A stretch of 64,000 nt of DNA. Origin: Prochlorococcus sp. AG-347-G22. Its GTDB lineage: Bacteria > Cyanobacteriota > Cyanobacteriia > PCC-6307 > Cyanobiaceae. The notes below the pieces were generated by a model that saw only the letters and a list, made by a program, of their open reading frames with translations, was not told the DNA's origin and did not search any database. A program made the translations under genes and the position numbers. The stretch's first letter is position 1. Each line of letters begins with the position of its first letter. Location of the stretch: positions 25,892 through 89,891 of the forward strand of contig QCBK01000006.1 in NCBI GenBank assembly GCA_003281635.1, in the 5' to 3' direction. Shown piece by piece: positions 1 to 10,748 of the stretch.

Positions 1-1233
1 TCTTGTGGACTGCAGACAGTAGGGGTTGAAGCTGATAGTGGAGCAATTGGCGGTGCTTCATCTAAAGAATTTATGGTCACTGCTGATGCTGGGGAAGATT
101 CCATTTTGTTCACTCAAAGCGGTTCTTATGCTGCCAATATCGAAAAAGCTGTTTCTCTGCCCTCTCAACCTATTCCACTAAAAGATAATATTGCAGGGTG
201 GTTGGAAACGCCTAATCAAAAAACAATCCTAGAAGTTTGCAATAATAACAATTTAGACCCAAGTCAGATTATTAAAGTAGTAATATTCCTTGCACAGTTC
301 GAAGGTAAATTTGAGGTCCCAATTCTTGCATGTATAAGAGGCGATCAACACATTAATGAAGTAAAGCTTTTTAACTTAATCAATAAACTTCATCACTTAA
401 ATCTCCTTAATCTTAAAAAGATTGAAGACAAAAATACTATCGAAAAAAATCTAGTTGATTTTCCCTTAGGTTTTATCGGGCCAGATTTAAATAATAAAAC
501 TATTATAGCTAGTTCTAATTGGGAAAAAAAATGGACAAGAATAATTGACCATTCTGCAAGTGACCTTTCAAAGTTTATAAGTGGTGGGAATAAAATTAAT
601 TTCCATAAAGTTTTTCAAGAATTTTCTTTTGATTCGAAAGACTATCTAATTGGGGATATCAGGAATGCCAAAAAAGGAGATAAAGTAAGTTTTTATGATG
701 ATGAAGAACTTAAAGAAAAAAAAGGTATCGAGATTGGACATATTTTCCAACTAGGTCAAAAATATAGTGAAAAATTAAATGCAAAGTTCTCTGATAAGGA
801 CGGTCACTTAAAAAATTTATGGATGGGTTGTTACGGAATAGGAGTGACAAGAATAGCTCAAGCGGCTATCGAACAGAATCATGATCAAAAAGGAATTTGT
901 TGGCCTATCCAGATTTCTCCTTTTGAAGTTATTATTATCCCAACAAACCTAAAAGATCCTATTCAAAGTGATCTTACTGAGCAAATCTATAACAACTTTT
1001 TAATTAATAAAATTGATGTCCTTCTTGATGATAGAAACGATAGAGCTGGAGTGAAATTTAAAGATGCGGAATTAATTGGTATTCCTTTTCAGATAATTAT
1101 TGGCAGAGATTCTATTAATAAAGAAGTAGAACTTTTATGCAGAACAAATAATACTAAGCTTAAAGTTAGTACTGATAAATTGTTAGAAACATTTATTTCC
1201 GAATCAGAAATAATGTACAATAAAAAGTCTTGA
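1..1233 (+). CDS. proS: Prolyl-tRNA synthetase, 5' end cut by the window
   Basis: This class II synthetase charges tRNA-Pro with proline in the cytoplasm. The frame is open from base 1, before the first internal ATG at 73, so the gene begins upstream and about 410 C-terminal residues of a roughly 600-residue protein are present. After the motif reading IGGASSKEFMV comes an inserted editing-type domain (DNIAGWLETPNQ onward), which in bacterial ProRS clears mis-charged Ala-tRNA. The class II motif 3 region (GCYGIGVTRIAQAAIEQ) follows, then the HGTP anticodon-binding domain (DDRNDRAGVKFKDAELIG). psb27 starts 27 bases downstream on the same strand. The identification is firm; only the missing N terminus limits it. 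Confidence 0.97.
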   Translation, partial: SCGLQTVGVEADSGAIGGASSKEFMVTADAGEDSILFTQSGSYAANIEKAVSLPSQPIPLKDNIAGWLETPNQKTILEVCNNNNLDPSQIIKVVIFLAQFEGKFEVPILACIRGDQHINEVKLFNLINKLHHLNLLNLKKIEDKNTIEKNLVDFPLGFIGPDLNNKTIIASSNWEKKWTRIIDHSASDLSKFISGGNKINFHKVFQEFSFDSKDYLIGDIRNAKKGDKVSFYDDEELKEKKGIEIGHIFQLGQKYSEKLNAKFSDKDGHLKNLWMGCYGIGVTRIAQAAIEQNHDQKGICWPIQISPFEVIIIPTNLKDPIQSDLTEQIYNNFLINKIDVLLDDRNDRAGVKFKDAELIGIPFQIIIGRDSINKEVELLCRTNNTKLKVSTDKLLETFISESEIMYNKKS

Positions 1234-1260
1234 GGCTTATTTTTTTTTGGGAGCTAAGTT

Positions 1261-1698
1261 ATGTTACTGAAATGGACATCAAAATTATTTTTTAAGAATC
1301 TTACCATAGCCATATCTTTTGCAATATCCTTAGTTGTTGCTTTTACACTATTTAGTTCCCCTTCCATAGCTGCAAAAACCGCTATGACAGGTGACTATAC
1401 AAAGGATACAATTTCAGTTGTTAAAACATTACAAACAGCTGTTGATACTCCAAAAGATTCTCCAAATAAAGATGAAGTAAGAAGTGAGGCTCTTACACTC
1501 ATAACTGACTATATTTCCAGATACAGAAATAGAGGAATGGTAAATAAAACTCAATCATTTACCACCATGCAAACAGCATTAAATGCTATGGCAGGTCATT
1601 ACAAAAACTTTGCAAGTAGACCTCTACCAGATAAACTAAAAGAGCGTTTAACCAAAGAATTTTCTCTTGCTGAAAAAATGGTTCTAAGAGAAAGTTGA
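1261..1698 (+). CDS. psb27: Photosystem II assembly/repair protein Psb27
   Basis: Psb27 is a lumenal factor that binds CP43 in assembling or damaged photosystem II and keeps the manganese cluster site accessible. The 145-residue product has a hydrophobic signal segment (about residues 15-37) ending in SPSIAAK, then a helical domain containing the family pattern TLITDYISRYRNRG and ALNAMAGHYKNF. The usual cyanobacterial protein is a lipoprotein with a cysteine after the signal. Here there is no cysteine at all, so cleavage by signal peptidase I or retention as an anchor is more likely. The gene is 27 bases after proS and could be co-transcribed with it. The start ATG is supported by GGGAG about 8 bases upstream. 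Confidence 0.93.
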   Translation: MLLKWTSKLFFKNLTIAISFAISLVVAFTLFSSPSIAAKTAMTGDYTKDTISVVKTLQTAVDTPKDSPNKDEVRSEALTLITDYISRYRNRGMVNKTQSFTTMQTALNAMAGHYKNFASRPLPDKLKERLTKEFSLAEKMVLRES

Positions 1699-1725
1699 TA
1701 CAATTAATTTACTTTTTAAAAGTAA

Positions 1726-3090
<1,365 letters not shown>

Positions 3091-3105
3091 TTAAGTTCCA
3101 TATCA

Positions 3106-4110
3106 ATGAAAGAATCTTTTAGACATTTTGAACATAAAAAAAAGATTGATCTTATTGGTCTGGGCAACGCGATTGTAGATATTATTGTAAATATTGAAGA
3201 TAAGTTCCTCGAGATAAATAATTTGGATAAAGGATCAATGAATTTGATTAGTTCTGAAGAATCTCAGAGATTGTTAGAAAATTGCAAAGTGATTAAACAA
3301 ATTTCAGGGGGTTCCTCAGCAAATACTGTTGTATGTTTAGCAGAATTAGGTAATGATGTGCAGTTTATTGGAAGGGTGAAAAATGATCAATTTGGGGATT
3401 TCTTTTCTTCTGATATAAAAAAAAGTAAAACTATTTTTAATACTCCACCCATTGATGAAGGTGCCCCAACAGCTCATTCAATTATTTTAATTACACCTGA
3501 TGCTCAAAGAACTATGTGCACTTACCTAGGTGCTTCTATAGAGTTTGAATCAAAAGACATTGATTTTAGTGTACTTAAGGAAAGCAAATACTTATATTTA
3601 GAGGGTTATTTATGGGACAGCCAATTAGCCAAAAATGCTTTTCTTTCAGCAGCTCAAATTGCAAAACAATCTAATACAAAAATAATCCTGTCATTGTCTG
3701 ATTCATTTTGTGTAGATAGACATCGAGAGAGTTTTTTGAAATTAATTGATGAGTATGTTGATATTGTTTTTTGTAATGAATCTGAGGTTTTAAGTCTATT
3801 TCAAAAGGATAAATTAGCAAACTGCGAAGGGGACCTCTCTTCATTATGCGAATTAGTAGTGGTAACTCTTGGTAGAAATGGTTCTCTCATAATTAACAAA
3901 AATAATAGTGAAGTTATTAAATCAATCAATCAAGGGAAAGTTATTGATACTACAGGAGCAGGAGATATTTATGCGGGAGGATTTATTCATGGATTAATAA
4001 ATAATTGTTCCCTAAGAAAATGCGGAGAATTAGGTTCAATTTGTGCTGGGCAAATAATTACGCAATTAGGATCTAGATCTAATACGGATCTTAAAGAGTT
4101 ATTAAAATAA
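3106..4110 (+). CDS. PfkB-family sugar/nucleoside kinase
   Basis: This is a member of the ribokinase/PfkB family, which phosphorylates sugars or nucleosides with ATP in the cytoplasm. The 334-residue product begins with the typical strand DLIGLGNAIVDI, has the substrate-binding signature QISGGSSANTVVCLAELG, and carries the C-terminal family signature DTTGAGDIYAGGF (residues 281-293) with the anion-hole GAGD and its catalytic aspartate. Cyanobacterial orthologs are annotated as generic carbohydrate kinases or adenosine-kinase-like; the substrate cannot be read from the sequence. It lies 15 bases after purA, so purA and this kinase may form an operon, which would suit a nucleoside substrate, but that is inference. 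Confidence 0.88.
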   Translation: MKESFRHFEHKKKIDLIGLGNAIVDIIVNIEDKFLEINNLDKGSMNLISSEESQRLLENCKVIKQISGGSSANTVVCLAELGNDVQFIGRVKNDQFGDFFSSDIKKSKTIFNTPPIDEGAPTAHSIILITPDAQRTMCTYLGASIEFESKDIDFSVLKESKYLYLEGYLWDSQLAKNAFLSAAQIAKQSNTKIILSLSDSFCVDRHRESFLKLIDEYVDIVFCNESEVLSLFQKDKLANCEGDLSSLCELVVVTLGRNGSLIINKNNSEVIKSINQGKVIDTTGAGDIYAGGFIHGLINNCSLRKCGELGSICAGQIITQLGSRSNTDLKELLK

Positions 4111-4112
4111 AT

Positions 4113-4421
4113 TTAATCAAAAGTCTTATTGATCCAGTCATAATATTTCATATCAGAATGGTATTTTTTGTAAATTATTTGTGGGACATCATATGTAGAA
4201 ATTTTATTTAAGAACTCAATTAAATCATCTTTAAACTCTAGTTTACTTTTTATTGTAATTTCAAACTCTTTTGTTTCTTCAATATCATCATCCCACTCAT
4301 AAATTGAAAAAATTTGTTTTATTGAAACACAAGCTGCAAGTTTATTCTGTATTAGTAATTTAGCCATGCGCAAAGCATTTGCTCTGCTTGATTCTGTCGT
4401 GATCATAACTAATAATTCCAT
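4113..4421 (-). CDS. cutA: Divalent cation tolerance protein CutA1
   Basis: CutA1 is a small trimeric protein first linked to copper tolerance in Escherichia coli; its biochemical role remains unclear. The 102-residue product has the family features in order: an N-terminal strand and helix (ANALRMAKLLIQNKLAACVSI), the central hairpin SIYEWDDDIEETKEFEITIKS, and the closing motif YDVPQIIYKKY. Length is normal for the family. The gene is convergent with the PfkB kinase, whose stop codon lies two bases away, and follows cobK on the minus strand after 13 bases, so it probably shares the cobK transcript. Confidence 0.93.
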   Translation of the reverse strand: MELLVMITTESSRANALRMAKLLIQNKLAACVSIKQIFSIYEWDDDIEETKEFEITIKSKLEFKDDLIEFLNKISTYDVPQIIYKKYHSDMKYYDWINKTFD

Positions 4422-4434
4422 GATAAATTTTACA

Positions 4435-5232
4435 TCAATATTTTTTTATTATGTGATTTATTAAATTGTGATATTGATTAAAAGAGTAAGCATAATCATT
4501 TTTAACTTTCGGCCTTTTAACCAAAAATAACTTCATTTTACTTCCAGAAACTATACTCTCCCAGTTTTTCTGAGAATAACTTCCTGATTCTCTGCATAGA
4601 ACATAATCTATATCCCAAAAATCACAAAGTTTTTTTTCTAAAATTCCTTCATTATTTTTACTCGGTTCAAATATCGCTATATTTGAATTCTTTATACATG
4701 ATCCAAAAGCTTTAGTTATACTTTCATAAGTTGGAAGTACCCTTGCAAATACATTTGCTTTACAATTTATATAAAAATTAGCTGTATCATTAAGGAATCT
4801 TGATCCTATTGCTAGAAGAATATTCTTATTTTCAAGATCAACGTTATTTATATCCTTTAAATTATCAATATAAAAAAAATTATTAGTTTTATTTATTAGA
4901 GATTTTCTCTCAAATAGTAAGAGAGGTATATTAATCTCTTCACATGCATTATTAAGATTTTTAGAAATTAGCACCGCAAACGGATGAGTAGCATCGACAA
5001 CGAATTTGATTTTATTTTTTTTTATGAAATTAATTATTTGATCTTTATTATTTAATTTACCCGTAATGATATGTAACCTTGGATTTTCAATATAAGCTTG
5101 CCCTGCTTTATAAGTTAAAACACTTGCAAAAACTGAATAATTAAGTTCAAGAAGCCTATTGGCTATTAAAGGTCCATCGGAAGTTCCTGATAGGATCCAA
5201 ACATTTTTATAGCAATTTTCTTGATTCTGCAT
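4435..5232 (-). CDS. cobK: Precorrin-6A reductase (CobK/CbiJ)
   Basis: CobK reduces precorrin-6A to dihydroprecorrin-6 with NADPH during corrin ring synthesis; picocyanobacteria make pseudocobalamin. The 265-residue product has the family N terminus WILSGTSDGPLIANRLL, a YKAGQ segment, and the conserved block FVVDATHPFA followed by a central region lining the active site (LLLFERKS). Length fits CobK/CbiJ. It is the first gene of a minus-strand pair with cutA and diverges from ssb, with only 28 bases between the two starts, so the promoters must overlap or lie inside the coding ends. Other cobalamin genes in the window (cobM and the cobT-like gene) are far away. Confidence 0.9.
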   Translation of the reverse strand: MQNQENCYKNVWILSGTSDGPLIANRLLELNYSVFASVLTYKAGQAYIENPRLHIITGKLNNKDQIINFIKKNKIKFVVDATHPFAVLISKNLNNACEEINIPLLLFERKSLINKTNNFFYIDNLKDINNVDLENKNILLAIGSRFLNDTANFYINCKANVFARVLPTYESITKAFGSCIKNSNIAIFEPSKNNEGILEKKLCDFWDIDYVLCRESGSYSQKNWESIVSGSKMKLFLVKRPKVKNDYAYSFNQYHNLINHIIKKY

Positions 5233-5260
5233 CAGTATGTCTTTAATTAAATAGTAAGTA

Positions 5261-5686
5261 ATGAATCATTTTTTAATACAGGCAGTAATTAATAGCGCTC
5301 CCCAAATGAGGTATACCAAAGAAAACCAAACTCCAATTGCAGAAATGATTGTTAATTTTAAAGGATTACGTAGTGAAGATCCAACCAGAGATCTCAAGAT
5401 CATAGGATGGGGTAATATTGCTCAAGAAATGGTAGATGAACTAAAGGAGGGGCAAAATATTGTTATTGAGGGGCGTTTAAAGATGAATTCTGTCACAAGA
5501 AAAGACGGAACAAAAGAAAAGCAACCAGAACTAACAGCTTCAAAGATTCATCTAATATCGCCAGTTGATGTAACTAAGTCTGATCAAAAAGAAAATGATG
5601 AGTCATTTAAAAATAAAGAAATCACCCAAAACTCTAGTTGGGATAGCTCACCTTTAGTACCTGAAGTTGACGAAATACCTTTTTAA
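5261..5686 (+). CDS. ssb: Single-stranded DNA-binding protein
   Basis: SSB coats single-stranded DNA during replication, repair and recombination. The 141-residue product has an N-terminal OB fold (about residues 1-105, with KIIGWGNIAQEM and IVIEGRL in the expected strands), a short polar linker, and an acidic C-terminal tail ending EVDEIPF, which is the partner-docking tip of bacterial SSBs. It is shorter than the E. coli protein because the linker is reduced. It reads divergently from cobK, and a small minus-strand gene ends two bases after its stop. Confidence 0.93.
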   Translation: MNHFLIQAVINSAPQMRYTKENQTPIAEMIVNFKGLRSEDPTRDLKIIGWGNIAQEMVDELKEGQNIVIEGRLKMNSVTRKDGTKEKQPELTASKIHLISPVDVTKSDQKENDESFKNKEITQNSSWDSSPLVPEVDEIPF

Positions 5687-5687
5687 T

Positions 5688-5870
5688 TCAAATATCAACG
5701 TTATTTTCTTGAACACTTATAATAAATTTGCTTATTTTTCTTTCAAGCGCAGCAAGTTCGCTTCTGATTTCTGGCCATTTACCCTTATCAAGATTTTCCA
5801 ATAGCCATGCTCTATCTTGATCAAGTTTAAAAATTAAATCTCCTTGATTTGCAGTATTAGGATCTTGCAT
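5688..5870 (-). CDS. Small conserved picocyanobacterial protein, 60 aa
   Basis: I do not recognise a named family. The 60-residue product is polar and predicted helical, with the central block DRAWLLENLDKGKWPEIRSE followed by an amphipathic helix (LAALERKISKFIISVQ). It has no signal, membrane segment or cysteine. It is convergent with ssb, one base apart, and diverges from the DUF2854 gene. The coding-like composition, in an otherwise fully packed region, supports a real gene. Its function is unknown. Confidence 0.65.
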   Translation of the reverse strand: MQDPNTANQGDLIFKLDQDRAWLLENLDKGKWPEIRSELAALERKISKFIISVQENNVDI

Positions 5871-5913
5871 AATATTTTACAGCCCATTTAAAACTCATTC
5901 TACTTAATCAAAA

Positions 5914-6444
5914 ATGAAGAAATACTTATCGCCTGGAAACGCAATCGTAACTGTCGGGGGTATATTAGCTTTTGTTGGAATGACTGCTTATTTTACAGAG
6001 TCAGTAAATTTAAGTGTACCAACTTTTTTTTATGGAGTACCTATTTTTCTAATTGGATTAGGTTTAAAGACTTCTGAAATCCCTCCTGTTGAGTTATTTG
6101 ACAAGACAAATTTTGCGACAAATAAATTTAATAGACCAAAAGAATTAACAGCACTAGTTAAAGATGTTACAAGATGGAGGTATGGGATAAAAGCACATCT
6201 TGAATCGTCATTAGAATCTTTAAATTTATGGGACGAGGATAACCCCCCTCAACTAAAAGAGATAGAAGAAATTACAAAAGAAGAAAAAAATGGTCTCAGA
6301 ATGCGTTTCGAATTAAACGCTGTCCCTTTAGAAAAATGGATTGAGAAACAAGAACGATTAAACAGGTTTTTCGTAAAGGGGCTTGAATCAGAATTTATTA
6401 TCGATGATAATAAAAAAGAATTTGATTTTATTCTCTTTTATTAA
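5914..6444 (+). CDS. DUF2854-family membrane protein
   Basis: This belongs to a cyanobacterial and chloroplast family of unknown function (DUF2854). The 176-residue product has two adjacent hydrophobic segments at the N terminus (about residues 10-30 and 36-52, FFYGVPIFLIGLGL) followed by the conserved TSEIPPVEL and a soluble, charged C-terminal domain with TRWRYGIKAHLESSLESL. This suggests a thylakoid or plasma membrane anchor with a cytoplasmic domain. The gene diverges from the small 60-aa gene, and argB follows after about 60 bases. Family restriction to oxygenic phototrophs suggests a photosynthesis-related job, which is inference. Confidence 0.82.
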   Translation: MKKYLSPGNAIVTVGGILAFVGMTAYFTESVNLSVPTFFYGVPIFLIGLGLKTSEIPPVELFDKTNFATNKFNRPKELTALVKDVTRWRYGIKAHLESSLESLNLWDEDNPPQLKEIEEITKEEKNGLRMRFELNAVPLEKWIEKQERLNRFFVKGLESEFIIDDNKKEFDFILFY

Positions 6445-6506
6445 ATATAGGGATATATTTGTAAAAACTAATTTCTCAATTCATCAAGTTTTAATGAATT
6501 TCAATA

Positions 6507-7358
6507 ATGAATGATTCTCAAAGAGTATCAATATTAAGCGAAGCACTTCCATATATACAAAGTTTCTCAGGTAGAAAAATTGTTATCAAGTATGGTGGTT
6601 CTGTCATGGAGAATGATGATTTAAAAAATGCATTTTTTAGAGACATAGCACTTTTATCAACCGTTGGGGTTTGTCCGGTAGTAATTCATGGAGGTGGACC
6701 CGAGATTAATAATTGGCTAAAGAAATTAGAAATATCTCCTAAATTCGAAAATGGCTTAAGAATTACTGATCAAAAAACAATGGAAATTGTCGAGATGGTT
6801 TTAATGGGTAGAGTTAACAAACAAATTGTAAAAGGGATTAATAAAACTGGATCCTTAGCTGTGGGGCTATCAGGTCTTGATGGCAATTTAATTCAATCTA
6901 GAGAACTAGGAGATGGGAGACATGGGTTAGTGGGAGAGGTTACAAAAATCAATTCTGAGATATTAGATCCTCTTATTGCTAAAGGATATATTCCTATTAT
7001 TTCTAGTATTGGATCAACCATTGAAGGTGTTTCCCATAATATTAATGCAGATTTTGTTGCTGGAGAAATTGCTGCTTCAATAAATGCAGAAAAACTTATT
7101 CTTCTTACTGATACTCAAGGTATTTTAAAAGAAAAAGATAACAAAAATAGTCTTATTGAGAAAACGAATCTCAAAGAGGCAAGAGATTTTATTGATAAAA
7201 AAATTGTGACTGAAGGTATGATTCCAAAGACAGAATGCTGCATAAGAGCGTTAGCTCAAGGAGTCAAAGCAGCTCACATAATCGATGGAAGAATAGAACA
7301 TTCATTACTTCTTGAGATTTTTACGAATTCTGGAATAGGTACAATGATAGTTGCCTAA
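6507..7358 (+). CDS. argB: N-acetylglutamate kinase
   Basis: ArgB phosphorylates N-acetyl-L-glutamate in the second step of arginine synthesis and in cyanobacteria is activated by the PII signal protein. The 283-residue amino-acid-kinase fold shows the ATP-site start [10 protein letters not shown] (near residue 25), the acetylglutamate-binding loop [11 protein letters not shown], and the C-terminal [16 protein letters not shown] and GGMIPK-type segment (here [11 protein letters not shown]). Length matches the arginine-sensitive, PII-binding type. It is followed after three bases by the DUF3153 protein gene, so the two are probably co-transcribed. Confidence 0.96.
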   Translation: MNDSQRVSILSEALPYIQSFSGRKIVIKYGGSVMENDDLKNAFFRDIALLSTVGVCPVVIHGGGPEINNWLKKLEISPKFENGLRITDQKTMEIVEMVLMGRVNKQIVKGINKTGSLAVGLSGLDGNLIQSRELGDGRHGLVGEVTKINSEILDPLIAKGYIPIISSIGSTIEGVSHNINADFVAGEIAASINAEKLILLTDTQGILKEKDNKNSLIEKTNLKEARDFIDKKIVTEGMIPKTECCIRALAQGVKAAHIIDGRIEHSLLLEIFTNSGIGTMIVA

Positions 7359-7361
7359 CCG

Positions 7362-8471
7362 ATGAAAACTTATGAGCAAGTTTTAGAAGCAGTAGAACTT
7401 GCTTTAGCTAAAGGTGAGTATCATTATTGTATTGAATTTCTTTTGCCCAAAATCGAATCGTTTCCTTTGTCAAGCAAAGAGGGAGTAAATTTAAGAACAA
7501 TTTTAATTACTGCTCTTTGTGGTATTAATAAAAAGGAAGAGGCTAAAAGATTTTGTAAAGAACTTCTAAAATCTTATGATAATAAGACGAGAGAAAATGC
7601 AAAATATTTGATGGAAGTTATAGATTCTCCTGACATTAAAAAGCCAGAAAATTGGAACTTACAGTTTGAAAGTGACCCATCATTAAATAAAAAATCTTTT
7701 AAGTCACTTCGAAAAAAAAGAGAAGTATTTCAGAAAAAGAAATTTATTAATGTTACTGAGACTCCGACTGGCGAAACAAAACCTTTTCAGAAAGGGTTTT
7801 CATTGATCATTTTTTTAATATTATTATTATTAATTCCACTTTTAAGTGGCTGCGTCAAAGTTGAGGATACCCTTGATCTTGGGGAAACTGATTCAATAAC
7901 TAATAAATTAGTGATAGAAAGCAAGTACATAAAAAAATTTCCTTGGCAATTAAAATTTGAAGAGAAGATGAAAGATATTTTCCCTGACGCAGAAATTGAA
8001 CAAGACGAATCAACCTTTTCTTTGGAACATAAAAATCTCAATCTTGAAGATACAAAGCAAGTTCTTAAAATCACCCAAAATACCGCAGGAGAGTTAGCGG
8101 GAGGATCAACAAATATAGAAATTAATACTTCTCAAAAAAACTTTATTTTTTTTAAAAAATACTTTTACAGGTTAGATTTGGATCTTAATTCAATTCAAGG
8201 TATTGATAATTTAGAACTCATTTTCAAAATTATTCACCCTAATAAAGCTACCCTCACAGATAAAAATAATTCAAATACAGAAATCACAAAAAATCTAATC
8301 ATTTGGAATTTAAATCAAGGACAGATAAATAGTCTTGAATTTTCTTTCTGGAGCCTCAACAAACTTTTGATTGGGATATTTACTGTTTTAATCATCATAG
8401 TATTAGCTTATTTATTAAGATTTTATAGATTTAAATTAGGCACAGATTTGCCTCAACTTCCATCAAAATAA
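7362..8471 (+). CDS. DUF3153 lipoprotein-like domain fused behind an N-terminal helical domain
   Basis: The C-terminal part (from about residue 145) is the cyanobacterial DUF3153 family: a hydrophobic segment of about 16 residues, a lipobox-like LLSGC (Cys164), an extracytoplasmic domain, and a final membrane helix near residues 330-350 followed by a basic tail. The first 143 residues are helical and TPR-like (EQVLEAVELALAKGEYHYC and similar repeats), with a basic linker before the membrane segment. In usual DUF3153 proteins the lipobox is at the very N terminus, so here an extra cytoplasmic domain precedes it and normal lipoprotein processing would release that domain. It may instead stay as a two-span membrane protein. 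Function is unknown; the gene sits 3 bases after argB. Confidence 0.75.
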   Translation: MKTYEQVLEAVELALAKGEYHYCIEFLLPKIESFPLSSKEGVNLRTILITALCGINKKEEAKRFCKELLKSYDNKTRENAKYLMEVIDSPDIKKPENWNLQFESDPSLNKKSFKSLRKKREVFQKKKFINVTETPTGETKPFQKGFSLIIFLILLLLIPLLSGCVKVEDTLDLGETDSITNKLVIESKYIKKFPWQLKFEEKMKDIFPDAEIEQDESTFSLEHKNLNLEDTKQVLKITQNTAGELAGGSTNIEINTSQKNFIFFKKYFYRLDLDLNSIQGIDNLELIFKIIHPNKATLTDKNNSNTEITKNLIIWNLNQGQINSLEFSFWSLNKLLIGIFTVLIIIVLAYLLRFYRFKLGTDLPQLPSK

Positions 8472-10748
8472 TTACAACTCTGCTGGATTAACATCAATTG
8501 TTAAATATACATTTTTTGGAATAAGTTTCCATAATTTTGACTTTTCAGGTAAGGGAATATTTGTTCCTTCAGGACCATGTATTAATATCTGCCATCTAAA
8601 TTTTTTGCCGACTTTAGCAATTAAACTAGGAGCAGGACCAATTAATTTCCAGTTCTTTTTCTTGCAAAAATTGAGTAGATAATTTGCTAATTTCATTGCG
8701 GTTGATTCAGTTAATTCATAATTTTCACCTGATAATTTAAGAAGGCAAATCGTGCAAAATGGAAATAAATTAGCATCTTTTCTCAATCTCGAGTTTTCAA
8801 TTAAGAATCTTTCATACTCTCTCTTCTGAAGATACGAAATCACCGGATGGTTAGGTTTATATGTTTGAAAAATTACTTTTCCTTTTTTTTGAGCCCGCCC
8901 TGCCCTTCCAGCTAATTGCAAAAATAATTGTAATGATTTTTCTTCTGATGAAATATCTGGGCGATGAAGCAAACCATCTGCTGCAATAACTACTGAAAGA
9001 GTAATATTGGGGATGTCAATCCCTTTTGCCAACATTTGAGTTCCCACAAGAATATCAGCGTCACCTTTAGCAAACTTTGAAAGAATATCTCTATGGCCAT
9101 TCTTTCCTGAAGTTGAATCTCTATCAAAGCGAAGTACTCTTAATTCAGGAAATTCTTCATTTAAAAACTCTATTACCCTTTGCGTACCAATTCCAAAAGG
9201 TTTAAAGGCAGTCGAATGACAATCTGGGCAACGTTTGATCAATCTCGATTTATGATCACACCAATGACAGCTTAACCATTTTTTTCCTTGTGAACCGAGA
9301 TGCACTGATAAGGGAACGTCACAATTGGGGCAATTTATTAAATATCCACAATTTCTACAACTTAAAAACCCACTATGCCCCCTCCTAGGGATCAAAATTA
9401 TTGCCTGCTCTTTTTTTAGGCGTAGTTGAGGAAGTAATTTTAATAATTCATTGGAACAAATTTTCATATTTCCCTTCTTGAACTCATCACGCATATCAAT
9501 AATTCTTATTTCAGGAATCTCATTACTAGATATCCTTTGAATCATTCTTACCAATTTAAAATTCTTTTCAAAAATACACTTTTTCCAAGTCTTCATTGAT
9601 GGGGTTGCACTCCCTAAAATTAACTTTGCAGAATTCCTTTTTACCATTTCAATAGCAATCTCTCTTGCGTCATAACAAGGCATAGGACTATCTTGTTTAT
9701 AAGAAATATCATGTTCTTCATCCATTATTATTAATCCCAGATTTTTCATTGGAAGAAAAACTGCTGACCTTGTTCCTATTACTATTAAAGGTTCATCAGC
9801 ATTAATAATTTTCTTCCAAACTAAAGTTCTATGATTGGGAGAACAGTTACTATGGTATTCGTAAACGATATTATTAAATCGCCGACTAAACCTATCAATA
9901 AGTTGTGGAATTAGTCCAATTTCTGGGGCTAGTATTAAACAACTTTTTTTCTTAAGAAATTGATCCTCAGCAATTCTCATATAAACTTCTGTTTTACCTG
10001 AACCTGTTTCACCCCATAGAAGTAACGCATCGCCTGCTTTCATTGTTTGAAATTCTTGAAATGCAATTTTTTGCTCATTTGTAGGATTTGGTTTTTTCAT
10101 AGCAATATGACCATTTAAAAAGGAATTTAATTTAGTATTTATATTTACTTTTCTTTTAGATTTAACAAGATAATTTTTGCTGACCATTGAGTTAATCAGA
10201 GTGTAATTTAGACCAGACTTAATTAATTCACTTTGCCAATTACCTTTTTCAGGCAAAGTATTCATTAAAAAAGATTCTTTTTTGGTTAATCCATTTTTCT
10301 TAATATCAAAGTCTTTATTAGTTTCAATCCATATTTGATCTTTTAAACCATGAGAAATATTCTTATATTTGCCAATCCAGCCAGGAGGAAATGCAGTTTT
10401 AAACATTTTTAAATTACTAACCATATAAAAAGAGGCTAGGGACTCTATCCATTCTCTCCAAGAGTCATCAATTATTTTTTTCTGCAAAATGCTTTCAACA
10501 AACAAATACCTTATACTTTTTTCTTCAGTAATATTTGATTCATCTTTATTAATTGTTGAAAAGTTTTTCTTAGAGATCACCAACCCATTCAATAATCTCC
10601 CTTTTAGTCTCACACTTACAATATCCCCAATATCTACCCCAAGATTATTCCCATCTAAATAGTAAAAGCTTTCATTACTACTGCCTGTATCAAGCAAAAT
10701 TTCCAATTTATAGGAGATATTTAATAACTGATTACTTGCCGGCTTCAA
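8472..10748 (-). CDS. priA: Primosomal replication restart helicase PriA
   Basis: PriA recognises stalled forks and reloads the replisome. The 758-residue product has an N-terminal DNA-binding region, a helicase core with Walker A (LLWGETGSGKTEVYM) and Walker B DEEH (LGLIIMDEEHDISYKQD), a zinc-binding insertion with paired cysteines (CRNCGYLINCPNCD and CHWCDHKSRL...CPDC), and helicase motif QLAGRAGRAQKKG. The chosen start is a TTG at 10748-10746; no nearby ATG restores the expected N terminus. That TTG overlaps the TGA of an upstream minus-strand reading frame (TTGA), a coupling-type arrangement. The gene is convergent with the DUF3153 gene, with no gap. Confidence 0.96.
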   Translation of the reverse strand: MKPASNQLLNISYKLEILLDTGSSNESFYYLDGNNLGVDIGDIVSVRLKGRLLNGLVISKKNFSTINKDESNITEEKSIRYLFVESILQKKIIDDSWREWIESLASFYMVSNLKMFKTAFPPGWIGKYKNISHGLKDQIWIETNKDFDIKKNGLTKKESFLMNTLPEKGNWQSELIKSGLNYTLINSMVSKNYLVKSKRKVNINTKLNSFLNGHIAMKKPNPTNEQKIAFQEFQTMKAGDALLLWGETGSGKTEVYMRIAEDQFLKKKSCLILAPEIGLIPQLIDRFSRRFNNIVYEYHSNCSPNHRTLVWKKIINADEPLIVIGTRSAVFLPMKNLGLIIMDEEHDISYKQDSPMPCYDAREIAIEMVKRNSAKLILGSATPSMKTWKKCIFEKNFKLVRMIQRISSNEIPEIRIIDMRDEFKKGNMKICSNELLKLLPQLRLKKEQAIILIPRRGHSGFLSCRNCGYLINCPNCDVPLSVHLGSQGKKWLSCHWCDHKSRLIKRCPDCHSTAFKPFGIGTQRVIEFLNEEFPELRVLRFDRDSTSGKNGHRDILSKFAKGDADILVGTQMLAKGIDIPNITLSVVIAADGLLHRPDISSEEKSLQLFLQLAGRAGRAQKKGKVIFQTYKPNHPVISYLQKREYERFLIENSRLRKDANLFPFCTICLLKLSGENYELTESTAMKLANYLLNFCKKKNWKLIGPAPSLIAKVGKKFRWQILIHGPEGTNIPLPEKSKLWKLIPKNVYLTIDVNPAEL

